A DNA stretch of 64,000 bases. Source: Erythroxylum novogranatense. Lineage: Eukaryota; Streptophyta; Magnoliopsida; Malpighiales; Erythroxylaceae. Both the position numbers and the translations under genes were made by a program. How positions within the stretch are numbered: the stretch's first letter is position 1; every line of letters starts with the position of its first letter. Under the pieces are notes generated by a model that ran no database searches, was not told the DNA's origin, and worked only from the letters and a program-made list of their open reading frames with translations. The DNA lies in NCBI GenBank assembly GCA_029891385.1, contig CM057230.1, forward strand, positions 47,409,414 to 47,473,413, read 5' to 3'. This document shows positions 13,684-24,249 of the stretch, piece by piece.

Positions 13684-13990
13684 TACGACGTCTATTTAAT
13701 TAGACGTCGCTGAATTTCTATTTTCTGCGACGTCTCAACCACGTGTTAAAACGCATACAATCCCTGACGTTTTCACTAAACGTCGAGCATTATACGATAC
13801 TTTTACGACGTCTTTATTAACGTCGCAGAATCACTAACCCATCTACGACATCTTCACTCAGATGTCGGAGAAACCCATTGCCTACCCCACTATCTACGAC
13901 GTTTATTGTGACGTTCTACTAGACGTCGTAGATAGTTTTCTGCGACGTCTTAAGGGATTCTACGATGTCTATGAGACGACGCAAAATGTA
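13684..13990 (+). repeat. Subterminal repeat region of CACTA-1 (GACGTC-type motifs)
   Basis: At least a dozen copies or variants of TACGACGTCT / AGACGTCG occur in both orientations within about 300 bp, some as inverted pairs, for example around 13686-13708 and 13897-13930. Subterminal arrays of this kind are the binding sites of TNPA-type proteins in En/Spm elements. Binding is inferred from the family. Confidence 0.8.
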
Positions 13991-14006
13991 TGTTTTTGTT
14001 GTAGTG
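13991..14006 (+). repeat. Right terminal inverted repeat of CACTA-1
   Basis: TGTTTTTGTTGTAGTG is the complement of CACTACAACAAAAACA, a classic CACTA terminus. The next bases are tca, the candidate 3-bp target duplication. Confidence 0.88.
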
Positions 14007-14009
14007 TCA

Positions 14010-15802
14010 TAATCAAAACTAATGCATTCATTATTGTCTCATATATACCTTTCTCTTTATTTTTCATATTGATTTTGACATATCTGGCTATTGAGCATAA
14101 CCAATTATTTATAGCTCATAAGATGATTGGTCTTCAAACTTGAAAACAATCCTTGAATGGTCTCCTTTTACACAAAGGACGAACTCTTGCAGGTTCGTTA
14201 GATTGATCATGATTCCATAACTTGTAGTCACTTCTAGTGTATGATGTAGTTACCATTTAAAGATGTTACTATAAGGTGTAGTCATATAATGCATACCTTT
14301 ATTCAATGCCTTAAAAATCTAATCTACATGTATGCATAATTTAAATTGACTAATAGTTTAAATAAATTCATATATCAAGTTTACTTTACCTTTCCAAGAA
14401 TGCATCATTTATAACTTGATAGAAAATTTGATATGTACAAAGTGATTAATGCTCCTTTGGCTCTCACTGGCCTAAATAAGACTTTAGAAGTCAAATGCTA
14501 CTAACAACCTTAATGTGTAATTTACATTCTTGATGTCTTTTTGTAGTTTTTTGGGAATGCAATTTCTTAATCGTAATTTCTACGTATAAATAATTTAACA
14601 TTGGTTTCTTCATTTGTTCTTGTTCTTTGTCTCTCTACAACTTTTAAGTGGTGTCTTCAAACTCTACATGGTTTCCCAAACACATATAGATAAAGCTAAC
14701 CAAAAAGTTAGTATCTTTCTTTCTCTAATCTAAATGTGCCTCATCTTTACATCCTCCATGCTTCATATCCCTGTGTTTTTCTTTTATATATTATTTCCCT
14801 TTAGCTTCTGTTTTGAGAAAAAAAGAGATAAAAAGATCATAAAAGTGTGAGCAATTTTCCAATGTTGGTGGAGATATGTTTTCTCTACTTTTTAAATTGG
14901 AACTTTCTTGATTATATACCCAAAAATAATTAACTTCCACATATTACTGTTTGTACTCATTTGGTAAACAACTGTGTTTATATTCTGCACCCATCAATCG
15001 TATACAGTTTCTTCATATTTTCTTAAGTGCCCCCCATAATGCAAAATGGTGCGTGCATATATATAATTTGGTACTATTTTTTCCTTTTGTTTTCCTTTGT
15101 TTTCTTTATTTCTTATGGAGAAGAAAAGTTTGGATACTATAACTTCCATGTGATAACTAATAAAACTTTCAAAGTGCTCATGAACTGCATCAATATGCCT
15201 TTTCCTGTACCCTATACTTGTATATTAAATAAGTTAGTCTATTATTAACTTGCGATTTAATAATATATTAAATCAAATTATAGGCATTATTTTTAACTAT
15301 AATATGAACTCACTTAGTGTTACTAACTAGTTAATAATGAGAAATTGCTTTCCTAGGAATACGACATCTAGGTTGCTATTTTTGTCATAAGAGTTATGTT
15401 CGTATGTAAATTATGTTTCTTCTCAACTATCCATTTTTTTTCTTCACCTTTTGTCCCTGCTATCCTGCTCAAATGAACAATAACCTAAAAGGAAGAAAAT
15501 TGTTCTCACTCTAAAAGCTAGCATGTATGTATGGTAAACAGAACATTTCCAATACTTATTTATTGGATATAAGTTTGTACTTTTGTTAGGAACCATGTTA
15601 ATTTTTCCTTGTTCTTCCTTAAGGAACCTACCCATTTCCCTTTTCAATTCTTATTTGATGATCCATCTATCACCTCGTGATTGCAAGTTCAGATGACCTA
15701 CTATTATAGGGTATGTTTTTACTAATTTCTTATTCTTTCTGCATTTGAGATTTGTGATCTATATTTTATGCTTGAACATGTATTGTTGATATTTTATTTT
15801 TT
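14010..15802. other. Unassigned sequence between CACTA-1 and the TM9SF fragment
   Basis: No protein-coding family, RNA gene or repeat boundary is recognised. The part at 15610-15710 could hold a damaged upstream TM9SF exon: an FQM-like string is followed by a possible GTATGT donor at 15711. I could not align it convincingly. Confidence 0.35.
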
Positions 15803-16279
15803 GTTGGTGAGTTACATCCTAATAAGAAAAGTGATAATGGCAAGCATTTGTTGTACACTCATAAGAGTATAACTGTTAGATATAACAAGGACTAGGTTTG
15901 GGGTTCCTTAAGTGCCAATTTTAATTTCTTTATTGGCGTTTACCTGTATTAACAATCTCAAGTATCTCTCTTCTTGCAGATTTTTCATGTCAATCTCACT
16001 TAAGAGAGCCCAAGGCCTCTAGAAGCTGCTAGAGTAGTGGACATACTTATTTGATTAAGTGGATTCCCACGAATCACTTTTGCACGTCGATTTGATGTAT
16101 ATTTGAATTAACCCTTTTTTGAGAGCCATGTAAAAAATATTTCTAGTTCATTCTTCTTATATCTTCAAAAGAAATTATAGTTTATCTATTTTTGGTGGCA
16201 ATCATTATTTTAGGAAAGAGACGTTAGTGAGGAATCTAGTTGGAAACTTGCTCATGGTGATGTTTTCTACCTCCCCACA
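15803..16279 (+). pseudogene. TM9SF (EMP70/nonaspanin) gene fragment with retained introns
   Basis: Three exon-like blocks match the lumenal-to-first-membrane part of plant TM9SF proteins of the TMN11/12 type, as I recall that family. Block 1 (15803-15895) reads GELHPNKKSDNGKHLLYTHK and ends YNKD plus a stop where Q is expected. An 84-bp intron (15896-15979) ends in CTTGCAG. Block 2 (15980 to about 16135) has VNLT, ESPRPLEAARVVDI and ITFARRFDVYLN, then a stop before PFFESHV. Block 3 (from 16214, after TTTTAG) has ERDVSEESSWKLAHGDVF. Similarity ends at about 16279, so all nine-helix core sequence is missing. Intact TM9SF proteins are endomembrane sorting proteins of roughly 600-650 residues; this is about 110 residues with three stops. 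The retained intron shows a genomic rather than a processed copy. Confidence 0.8.
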
Positions 16280-16569
16280 ATTTTGTTATTTTTTCGAATG
16301 GTTTGCCACTAAAGATATTAACTCTGTATAAGAGTTTATTGGATGACTAAGGATACTAAAAGAAAATGTGAGATTTATTGGTAATCGTGTCATGACAATT
16401 CAAGCTAGTTTTGGTAGCTGGCAATTGAAACAACATTAGGTAGTTGTTCGGGTTGTACTCTAATATGTTTGTAATTTGAGCATGACATATTACAACTTGT
16501 AAATTGATCTTTTGTTTATTGTTTTAATTGTAAGAATAGTTCAAGTTGATATTTATATCTTGTATAGGA

Positions 16570-17106
16570 ATAATATTCTTTTGTTAGTATAATTTAATGA
16601 CATCTATGTAATTTTTCTTTTATATATACAATGCTCGATATTTTGAATTAATGATATTTTTATACGATGTATTTGTATAATAAATTTATAATAGAAAATA
16701 TATCGATATATTATATACAAAATATCTTGTTCAATAATATGGATTAAAATGTAACACGTAACTTATTGTAACATTATATAACAATTGGCTACGTTTTAAA
16801 ATATTTGGCTAAGTTTAAAAAAACTTAGCTAAATAAATATGGCCACGACTATGAAAACATAACCAAAAACTATTGGGCTACGATTATGATTTTGGCTCCA
16901 AGTGGTTTTCTACTATGTATCTATGAAATAAAAAATGCAGCCAAAAACTATTGGCTATGATTTTTGAAAATGTCGCCTAAAATTTTTAGCTATGGAAATT
17001 TGTGTCATTTTAGGCGATGAAATAGAAACATAGCTAAAAGCTGTAGGTAATAGTTTTTTACACAGTTAACTATATTTTTTATCCAAATATCAACTTTATT
17101 GTAGTG
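16570..17106. mobile_element. CACTA-like terminus A' (right end), linked to the TM9SF fragment
   Basis: The sequence ends TTTATTGTAGTG at 17106, a CACTA-type end. Inside are repeated AAAACTATTGGCTA / GGCTACG-like subterminal motifs at about 16785-17060. Read on the minus strand it aligns over about 0.5 kb with 24797-25330, sharing ATTTTGTATATAAT, ATTAATTCAAAAT and TTGTATA in the same order. The other end of this element is not seen. It may lie beyond CACTA-1. Confidence 0.6.
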
Positions 17107-18791
17107 CCTTTTATATAAACTATAACTTGTCATTCCTTACCTTCTTGATCTAATTTGTCTCCAAAAGGCCATATCATAGTTGCATAACTAGAAGGGGAAT
17201 TGGAGATCATATTATTTCATATGTAATATATCTGAAGACTCTATAACTAACTCTAACTGATCGCAGCTGTAACTCGTCACTCGGGAACAGATATGTTAGT
17301 AGCAAAATGAGGCATTGAATTACACTTCTTTTGGCTAGGCATAGAAAATTAGAAGCTACTTTATAAGCTTCATTTTGTATATATCCCAAGTTTCCTGCTC
17401 TGCTTCTGCTCTAGTTGTAACTTCCCATAAAGACCATTTATTAATTCAATTATCCTATACTCAAAAAATAATTCTCTTGAGATGTCGCTCTTCAAATATT
17501 CAAGTGAAAACAAGCAACATAAAGAACCGAGGCTTCGTGAAGTTTCTAATCAAGCCGGAGATTGTAGTCGTGAATAGCATACCAAAGGAAGTTAATGACA
17601 TTGAGAAATTGCTCAGTTGACGTAGACATTGACCTGGTCAACCTTAACCAGTCCGGGGCGAAGTCATCATCTTAATTAACACTGCATGAATTTCAAGTAT
17701 GTGTTGATGCTGTCGATCTTCTCCAAACGTCGCAAGTCGTTGCCTTTAACCAGCTTCTACCGTCTCTCAATGTCCCCACTCAACTTGTGATTCGTAGCAG
17801 AGTCTATGTATGCAATTAATTTCTAGAAGCTCTCCGACCAAGACAGTTACTATATCGGGCCGACTTTTTTTAATTTAAAACTAGGACAAAATTATTGTAA
17901 CGACCCCTGTGTCATACGAAAGTAGCTAATTAAACCATGAGATATAAAATATTACTTTATTAATCTTATGTTTTCAATTTTGCTGCAAAAAAACCCTTAG
18001 CCGTGTATTGTTCATCCACACTTAAGGGGCTGTGAGTTAATAAAATTTCAACTCACGGTGTTTTTTTGCTAATTTTTATATGTCAAGATTTTTTTAGCAA
18101 TTTTTGAATAACACAGGGTTATTAAGGCAATAAATTCTTAAAACTAGATATATATTTTAAAGTATTTTTAGATTTAGTGTTCGAGCACAACACTAAAACT
18201 TGATTAGATTATTGTGCTATCTTTAATTAACAATAACAATAATATGTCAAAAGTTAAAAAATTCAAGAATATGCAGTTAGAGATACTGATAACAAAGAGG
18301 TTATTTCACTAATTTTAACAATTTTTTTAATTATCAGTTTAATTTGTCAAATAGACCCAAAATTTACAAAATTGTCCCTATTAATAAATATATAAAATTA
18401 ATTAAGTTGATCTCACACAACAGTTTAAAATAAAACGGCCTCACATATATGATAGCAAAAACATGTAGTTGCTCATTGATTGTTTTTTTATCACAACCGC
18501 TTTCCTCAAATTCTTAACTCCAGAAGAGACCGTGACTGTCGGAATTGGATGAAATCCAAACTATTGTTCAGGTTTATGCAGCAACTTCAAATAGGAAATA
18601 AACATCCCGAGTCAAAAGGACAATCTCGTGTCGGCTAGCTTTGCTGGTTTAGACTAGAGTTAGTCCAAGATGCCTGCCCTACACACCTCCTATTTGAACA
18701 CTCATACTTCCGTCAATCCTACAATTTATGTTAAGAAATTCCTCCCTCTTTTCTTGACCAAGTATGTCCACTTTTATTCATCAGAGACTTA
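17107..18791. other. Intergenic sequence; weak unassigned frames at 17500-17810
   Basis: A plus-strand frame at 17375-17620 ends with KPEIVVVNSIPKEVNDIEKL, and another open stretch at about 17686-17812 reads VDLLQTSQVVAFNQLLPS. Composition here is less AT-rich than the surroundings. I do not recognise either and cannot join them into a gene. A short hairpin (GTGAGTT with AACTCAC) lies at about 18030-18056. Nothing else is recognised. Confidence 0.35.
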
Positions 18792-18797
18792 TTTATT
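18792..18797 (-). terminator. Candidate polyadenylation signal of the PADRE gene
   Basis: AATAAA reads on the minus strand about 360 bases past the stop codon. Plant poly(A) signals are loose, so this is only a candidate. Confidence 0.3.
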
Positions 18798-19152
18798 TAT
18801 GTTGGACTCTCCTCAAAATATTTTCCACAGCTTAAACTAGTGTATGATGAAGTTTTTTTTCCCCTCATTATTACCTCTGATCACCAAGCTTGTCACTCGG
18901 CCATCCTTTCCAACACAAAAATCGAGAAGTTGCAAGGATTATTATGCCTTACGTTAAAACTACGTAGAATTTACAAACTAACATAAGCTGAAATTTTGAA
19001 GATACATGTTTGTTACCTATTTAGCATGCAAAGCTAGCTGCTTGATTTTGAATAAAGACACAGGCACAGCAATAGTTAATATTTGACTAGTCACATGAAC
19101 TTGGAAGAGTTCTCTCTAGTTTCTACACCACTCATGAAAACACTTACAAGCT

Positions 19153-19689
19153 TCAGCGAACCACTGCTTCTTCGTTAATGGTCTCAAGAGATGGTTTTCT
19201 AGATCTACACCTAGATAATCTGTAATGAAACTCCGACGCAGAGAGCCCCTCAACACCCTCTAAGCTAAACCTCGGTCCACCGTCCTCGCTTTTCTGATGG
19301 CTTTCTTGTACGTTGTTATCTCCCGAGGACTCCGGCGAGACCCTGACATCGTTATTCCCTCCAGATATTCTCTTAGCTGCAGAATTTGCAGCCATGAAGA
19401 ACACCGCCATATCAGCTGCAGTCACCACAGAGCTCAATCTCTTCATTGGAAACATTATGTAAACGTTGCCAAGTTCCAAGTCCTCATCAGCGCTAAGAGC
19501 AGAGAATCTTCTACCTATATGAAGAGACGCAGAGTTTGCGAGAAAAAAGTTGGGGCATTCAAGCATGAGCTCCGCAGCTTTCAAGGGTTCCCGGAATTGC
19601 TTGATTTCTCTACCGGGAAAGATAACCCTAGAAGCCTTTGCTGTTCTGACCAAAGGGGTGGCAAGAGTACAGGAAATATAGTTTCCCAT
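19153..19689 (-). CDS. PADRE-domain protein (DUF4228), intact
   Basis: The 178-residue single-exon frame starts at ATG 19687-19689 and ends at TGA 19153-19155. It begins MGNYISC: Gly2 suggests N-myristoylation and Cys7 possible palmitoylation, so membrane attachment is likely. The N-terminal conserved block (residues about 20-50) includes RVIFPGREIKQFREPLKAAE and CPNFFLANS. The middle motif is RRFSALSADEDLELGNVYIM (residues 60-79), followed by an AADMAVFFMAANSAAKR helix (91-107). After a polar linker the C-terminal motif RSRKPSLETINEE (162-174) completes the usual PADRE layout, and the length is typical for the family. PADRE genes are plant-specific and many respond to biotic and abiotic stress, but no biochemical activity is established. 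It is the only intact host gene in the window and is surrounded by transposons. Function beyond the domain name is inference. Confidence 0.93.
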   Translation of the reverse strand: MGNYISCTLATPLVRTAKASRVIFPGREIKQFREPLKAAELMLECPNFFLANSASLHIGRRFSALSADEDLELGNVYIMFPMKRLSSVVTAADMAVFFMAANSAAKRISGGNNDVRVSPESSGDNNVQESHQKSEDGGPRFSLEGVEGLSASEFHYRLSRCRSRKPSLETINEEAVVR

Positions 19690-19832
19690 TATAAGAGCTG
19701 GCTAGCTAGCCAATATTAACGGACTTAAAACAAAACAGTAGAGATCTTAAACGCTTTTGGGAATGGAGAGAAATGAGAAATGGGTTTTTTGAGAAAATAT
19801 TGCGAGGACGCAAGTTGTTAGGTGTATATATT
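19690..19832 (-). promoter_or_regulatory. 5' UTR and TATA box of the PADRE gene
   Basis: On the minus strand AATATATACACC at 19821-19832 is a good TATA box about 135 bases upstream of the start codon, leaving a leader of roughly 100 nt. A WRKY-type W-box core TTGACC lies farther upstream at 20079-20084 on the plus strand. That would fit the stress response of this family but is only a six-base match. Confidence 0.5.
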
Positions 19833-20579
19833 GAGGACTAACAAGGGTAAACGGTAGACAAAGTAATAAAGAAAAATTAATCAAGGCAAGACGTAGGGGT
19901 TTTGGTGATTTGTAAAAGAAAGGAAAAGAAGACGCGTTAGGTTAAAGACATTAGGAAAATGTAGAGAAGGTTCAGAACTCAGTTTTCTTCTCTCATGTAC
20001 TTTGCGGGTGGGACCTGTGCTGTATGTCTATTGCGAAATTTGCTCGGTCTGACAGTTTTGGTTGGAAGATTGCGAAGGTTGACCTGACTTGGTTACAGAA
20101 CTTTCGTTGGAGAATTGGCTTGATGGATACAATTTACATACATTTGCGTCCCACTTTCGCTCGACCATAATCTATGTCACCCAGTTTACCTGTGAAGTCA
20201 CCTAAAAGTGTAACCTCTTTGTATTTTCGTATAGGTACGTAGTGTTTCATCGATAATTTGCAAACACAAATTGCTGCCAACGGGAATTTATGTTATATAA
20301 TTTTGTTGCACGTTTAGGGTTATATATAACGTCGAGATCTTCTCAAGAGATTCCTTGGCACCTCACGTTTCAGTTCCTAAGATGTATCGGATGTTTATCA
20401 TCAGGATATGTGGGTTGCATGTTGAAGTTAACTATATTTTATTTCTAAAAGATAAACGAGATTTGGTATAAACATTCTTAGCAAATCTATATGCTTCCTC
20501 TTTTTCATAGACTTGAAATTTTTAATTGGAATTATAGAATTATTTTTAAATAATAATAATAATAATAGTAATAATATTA
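19833..20579. other. Upstream region of the PADRE gene, ending in an AAT-rich microsatellite
   Basis: No coding sequence is seen. It probably contains the promoter. A TAATAA-type simple repeat at about 20550-20584 was the target of the LTR element that begins at 20585; its continuation is at 24245-24290. Confidence 0.5.
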
Positions 20580-20584
20580 ATAAT
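20580..20584. repeat. Target site duplication ATAAT (left copy)
   Basis: ATAAT directly precedes the LTR start TGGTTCTGCC at 20585 and recurs at 24245-24249 after the other LTR. Because the target is an AAT microsatellite the match is less informative than in unique sequence. Confidence 0.75.
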
Positions 20585-20942
20585 TGGTTCTGCCGGATTT
20601 TGGCTGAACTGAACATCGTTATTTTGATCCATGATTCCGAGTAATTTTGGCTGGAGAGTACATGCAAAACAGATAAAGGCACGCGGGGTTGGTCCCCACC
20701 GCCCATTCCGACGCCAAGTTAGTATTTTTGTAAAGGATGCAGCCGCCTAGAGCCAAAAAAACTAGAGTTTGTGTCGCGTACCTCTTATCATGGTAGAATA
20801 GTACCTTATATACGACGTGGATGTTAGGTTTAGGTCATTATGTAGGTCTTTGTGTTAGCATGGGAGACTAACTCCTGTGAATGGGCCATGGATACATGGA
20901 TTGAATGTCTTGGGCCTGGGCCTAGCACAACCGACCCGACCA
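20585..20942 (-). repeat. 3' LTR of the 3.66 kb element
   Basis: 358 bp, closely matching 23888-24244. Differences are mostly small indels in GC-rich stretches (for example around 20683-20712 against 23981-24017). On the minus strand the LTR begins TGGTCGGGTCGGTTGTG. Confidence 0.88.
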
Positions 20943-20957
20943 TAAGCCCCCCTACTT
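20943..20957 (-). other. Polypurine tract of the 3.66 kb element
   Basis: The minus strand reads AAGTAGGGGGGCTTA directly before the LTR start. Confidence 0.75.
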
Positions 20958-21879
20958 CTCGAGCCTGAGCCCGAGAAAGGGTCGAAGGAGTATGTAAATA
21001 ACAGGCAGCGTGCTTCCTAGGTAGCTCGTGCTAGGCTTGATCGATAGGTTATTACTTGATGCGGTCGACTGAATAGGTGCAATCAGCAATGTCTCGGCGA
21101 TCCGGAAGGTGATGATAGAACCAACCGATCGGCTAGCCGAGGGGCGCTTAGGATTTGCGCATGATTTGTCACTTTCCCTCCTGAGGGATTGCCATGACGC
21201 TTGCGTCTCTGATGAGTCGGGCGGCTCGTCGTTTGAGGATTATGCCGAGCTGTTGCTGTCGTGAGGACTCGCTGTGGTGAAAATTGTGGGCTTGTAAAGA
21301 ATTTGGCTGTCACAGGACTTGTCAGCACAAATATGTCAGAGCCTATAATGGACAGATTATTTGACTTTGCCATGGAGAGGTTCACTGATAATTCTTGCAG
21401 TAGACCGGATAGGAAAGATAGTATTTCTAGAATAAGAAGACTCATCTGGTCGAGCTTGTGACCAGGACAAACTTGTTGGAAATAGAAATAGTTTTTACCC
21501 TTCATTGTTTTCTTAATTTTGTTGGATGAAGTTCATTGTGTGAGGGACTGCTTTTTCGAATAGTACGTTGCGAACCAGTACGTTCGATCGGGCGAGGTCG
21601 GCCTTCTAGGTCTCATCAGGTTCCCATAATAACGCTTTGATAGCTCGACTGATTGATGCCGAGTGCCGAGAATTATTGTGGGTCGATTCGTGGCGAAAAC
21701 CAAATGGTGCCAAGGTTCTGTGACTTGACGTCGCCTGGCTGCAGGAGCTGTCTCAGCAGCCCTGTCGATTGATATTGAGACCCGAGCTTTGCTCGAGGGC
21801 CAAGCTTTGTTGAAAACGTTATGTCGAGACCCAAGCTTTGCTCAAGAGCGAGCTATGTCGAAAATTTGTCGAAAGTTGA

Positions 21880-22880
21880 ATGTCGATGCCCGAGGTCGGG
21901 CTCGAGGCACGTAGCCGAGCAATGTCGAGGCACGTAGCCGAGCAATGTCGAGGAGCTTTGGCCGGGCTCTAGGCACGTGGCCGAGCAATGTCGAGGCGCT
22001 TTGGCCGGGCTCTAGGCACGTAGCCGAGCAATGTCGAGGCACGTAGCCGGGCTCGAGGCACGTAGCCGAGTAATGTCGAGGAGCTTTGGCCGGGCTCTAG
22101 GCACGTAGCCAAGCAATGTCGAGGCACGTGGCCTAGCAATGTCGAGGCGCTTTGGCCGGGCTCTAGGCACGTAGCCGAGCAATGTCGAGGCGCTTTGGCC
22201 GGGCTCTAGGCACGTAGCCGAGCAATGTCGAGGCGCTTTGGCCGGGCTCTACGCACGTATCCGAGCAATGTCGAGGAGCTTTGGCCGGGCTCTAGGCACG
22301 TGGTCGAGCAATGTCGAGGCGCTTTGGCCGGGCTCTAGGCACGTAGCCGAGCAATGTCGAGGCGCTTTGGCCGAGCTCTAGGCACGTAGCCGAGCAATGT
22401 CGAGACGCTTTGGTCGGGCTTTAGGCACGTAGCCGAGCAATGTCGAGGCGCTTTGTCTGGGCTCTAGGCACGTAGCCGAGCAATGTCGAGGAGCTTTGGC
22501 CGGGCTCTAGGCACGTGGCCGAGCAATGTCGAGGAGCTTTGGCCGGGCTCTAGGCACGTGGCCGAGCAATGTCGAGGCGCTTTGACCGGGCTCTAGGCAC
22601 GTAGCCGAGCAATGTCGAGGCGCTTTGGCCGGGCTCTAGGCACGTAGCCGAGCAATGTCGAGGAGCTTTGGCCGGGCTCTAGGCACGTGGCCGAGCAATG
22701 TCGAGGCGTTTTGGTCAGGCTCTAGGCACGTAGCCGAGCAATGTCGAGGCGCTTTGGCCGGGCTCTAGGCACGTAGCTGAGCAATGTCGAGGAGCTTTGG
22801 CCGGGCTCTGCAGCACGTGGCGAGCAATGTCGGTTGTTTGGCGGGCTCTGGCACGAGTGGCGAGCAATGTCGAGGCCGAG
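21880..22880. repeat. 43-bp tandem repeat array, about 20 copies
   Basis: The unit contains GGCCGGGCTCTAGGCACGT followed by AGCCGAGCAATGTCGAGG and CGCTTT or AGCTTT. Starts at 22141, 22184 and 22227 show the 43-bp period. Units differ by a few substitutions (GTAGCC/GTGGCC, CGC/AGC). The first units (about 21780-21940) are irregular and related only in part, and the last two (about 22797-22880) have lost single bases. GC content is far above the surroundings. The period is not a multiple of three, so the frames across it are not meaningful proteins. Confidence 0.92.
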
Positions 22881-23869
22881 CGAAGTGTTAGGGCAATCAG
22901 TCCGTCTTTTTGTTCCAGCATATTTTGGTGAGGCTCTTTTGTCGGAAAATCTGAAAACCCTTTGTTAATGATAATGAGAGCGTGGGCCATTAAAAAACCT
23001 GATCGACAGGGCTAGGAAAAAGATATCCACAAGTTACGTTGTACAAGAGCATAAGCGATAATAAAGTATAAAACAAGTAAATGATTGGAGCAGAGCTTAT
23101 CTAATGGTGAATATAATCCTTCCCATTTATGACCGGGCTTCCAACATAACCACCGATCTTTACGTCGCTCGAATCTCTTTCACATTCTTCGAACCATAAC
23201 CTATGTTTCAACTCACGTCGCTTACCATTAAGCCATGCCTCTTCACCCTCAACCATCGGGTCTCCGACCAACGGTTCTCAAATCTCTTCTCCGTTTTTCT
23301 CTTCACCGTCGCCTCCCTACTGTCTTCCATGGTTCAAACAACACCGTGCGTCATGGCTATCGATGCCCACCAGTGGCATCGCAGGCGACCCATTTATATC
23401 ATCGCCCATCTTGCTCGCATATGCAGGCGCTAGATAAATCCAGAAGCAAGGCGTCGCTCACGATGCCTTTTTGCATCACGCCATAGGTGACCTACCGGGT
23501 CACTAGAGATGACATTTTGATGGGCGACAACTATCCATTGTCTTGTTCACAAACGAAAGGCAGTAAACACAAGAAAGAAAGATCACAAGTATATGGAAAA
23601 ACAAATTGGAAAATTAGGGATTTCAGCAATGCACAACATCACAAAACATACATAGAGATACATCAATTTTCACTACGGTATTCCAAAAATGAACTCATAT
23701 GTGCGTAGATTTAAAGCGGTAAGGATTTCAATGAATCAAAACCACAAGCATTAGTCGAGAACAATAGCTTTGAGGAAACAATTTCCGAAATTGTTAAACA
23801 AAAACAGTCAGAATTGGCCGCGGCCGATTGACTTATCTGAGTGGTTCTAAACGTGGTGCCTGACGCCGG

Positions 23870-23885
23870 CCCCACGGTGGCGCCA
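23870..23885 (-). other. Primer binding site of the 3.66 kb element
   Basis: The minus strand reads TGGCGCCACCGTGGGG two bases from the LTR. TGGCGCC-type PBSs occur in several plant LTR families; I do not name the tRNA. Confidence 0.75.
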
Positions 23886-23887
23886 AT

Positions 23888-24244
23888 TGTTCTGCCAATT
23901 TTGGTGAATCAACATCGTTATTTTGATCCATGATTCCGAGTAACTTTGGTGGAGAGTACCTGCAAAACAGATAAAGGCACGCCGGGGGTTGGTCCCCAGC
24001 CCGCCACTCCGACGCTCAAGTTAGTATTTTTGTAAAGGATGCAGCCACTTAGAGCCAAAAAAACTAGAGTTTGTGTCACGTACCTCTTATCATGGTAGAA
24101 TAGTACCTTATATACGGCGTGGATGTTAGGTTTAGGTCGTTATGTAGGTCTTTGTGTTAGCATGGGAGACTAACTCCTGTGAATGGGCCATGGATGCATG
24201 TATTGAATGTCTTGGACCTGGGCCTAGCACAACCGACCCGACCA
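23888..24244 (-). repeat. 5' LTR of the 3.66 kb element
   Basis: 357 bp from TGTTCTGCC to CCGACCCGACCA. It is followed by the target duplication ATAAT (24245-24249). Confidence 0.88.
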
Positions 24245-24249
24245 ATAAT

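Larger units (their letters stand above)
7504..14006 (+). mobile_element. CACTA-1 (En/Spm-type DNA transposon), right-hand part
   Basis: The order is that of a plant CACTA element: a TNP2-type transposase with its downstream domains, then a TNPA-like gene of the Transposase_24 family, then an AT-rich tail, dense subterminal repeats and the terminal inverted repeat TGTTTTTGTTGTAGTG at 13991-14006. The left part, including the start of TNP2 and the left TIR, lies beyond the inserted LTR element and outside the window. The trinucleotide tca follows the right end, but the matching left TSD cannot be seen. Both genes are broken, so the copy is not autonomous. Confidence 0.88.
20585..24244 (-). mobile_element. 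Non-autonomous LTR element of 3.66 kb with a tandem-repeat interior
   Basis: Two about 358-bp direct repeats (20585-20942 and 23888-24244), starting TG and ending CA, flank the interior and are bordered by ATAAT duplications. Minus orientation follows from a PBS next to the right LTR (TGGCGCCACCGTGGGG at 23870-23885 on the minus strand) and a PPT next to the left LTR (AAGTAGGGGGGCTTA). No gag or pol domain is recognisable. Frames at 21083-21505 and 23203-23486 do not match families I know. About a third of the interior is a 43-bp tandem array. It must have been mobilised in trans by a related autonomous element. Confidence 0.85.

Noticed and set aside
18030..18056. GTGAGTT...AACTCAC hairpin as a terminator or MITE
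   Set aside because: The stem is only seven bases, there is no flanking duplication and no gene end nearby.
21842..22990. Repetitive protein-like frames across the 43-bp array
   Set aside because: The period is not a multiple of three and the frames are interrupted irregularly. They are by-products of the DNA repeat.
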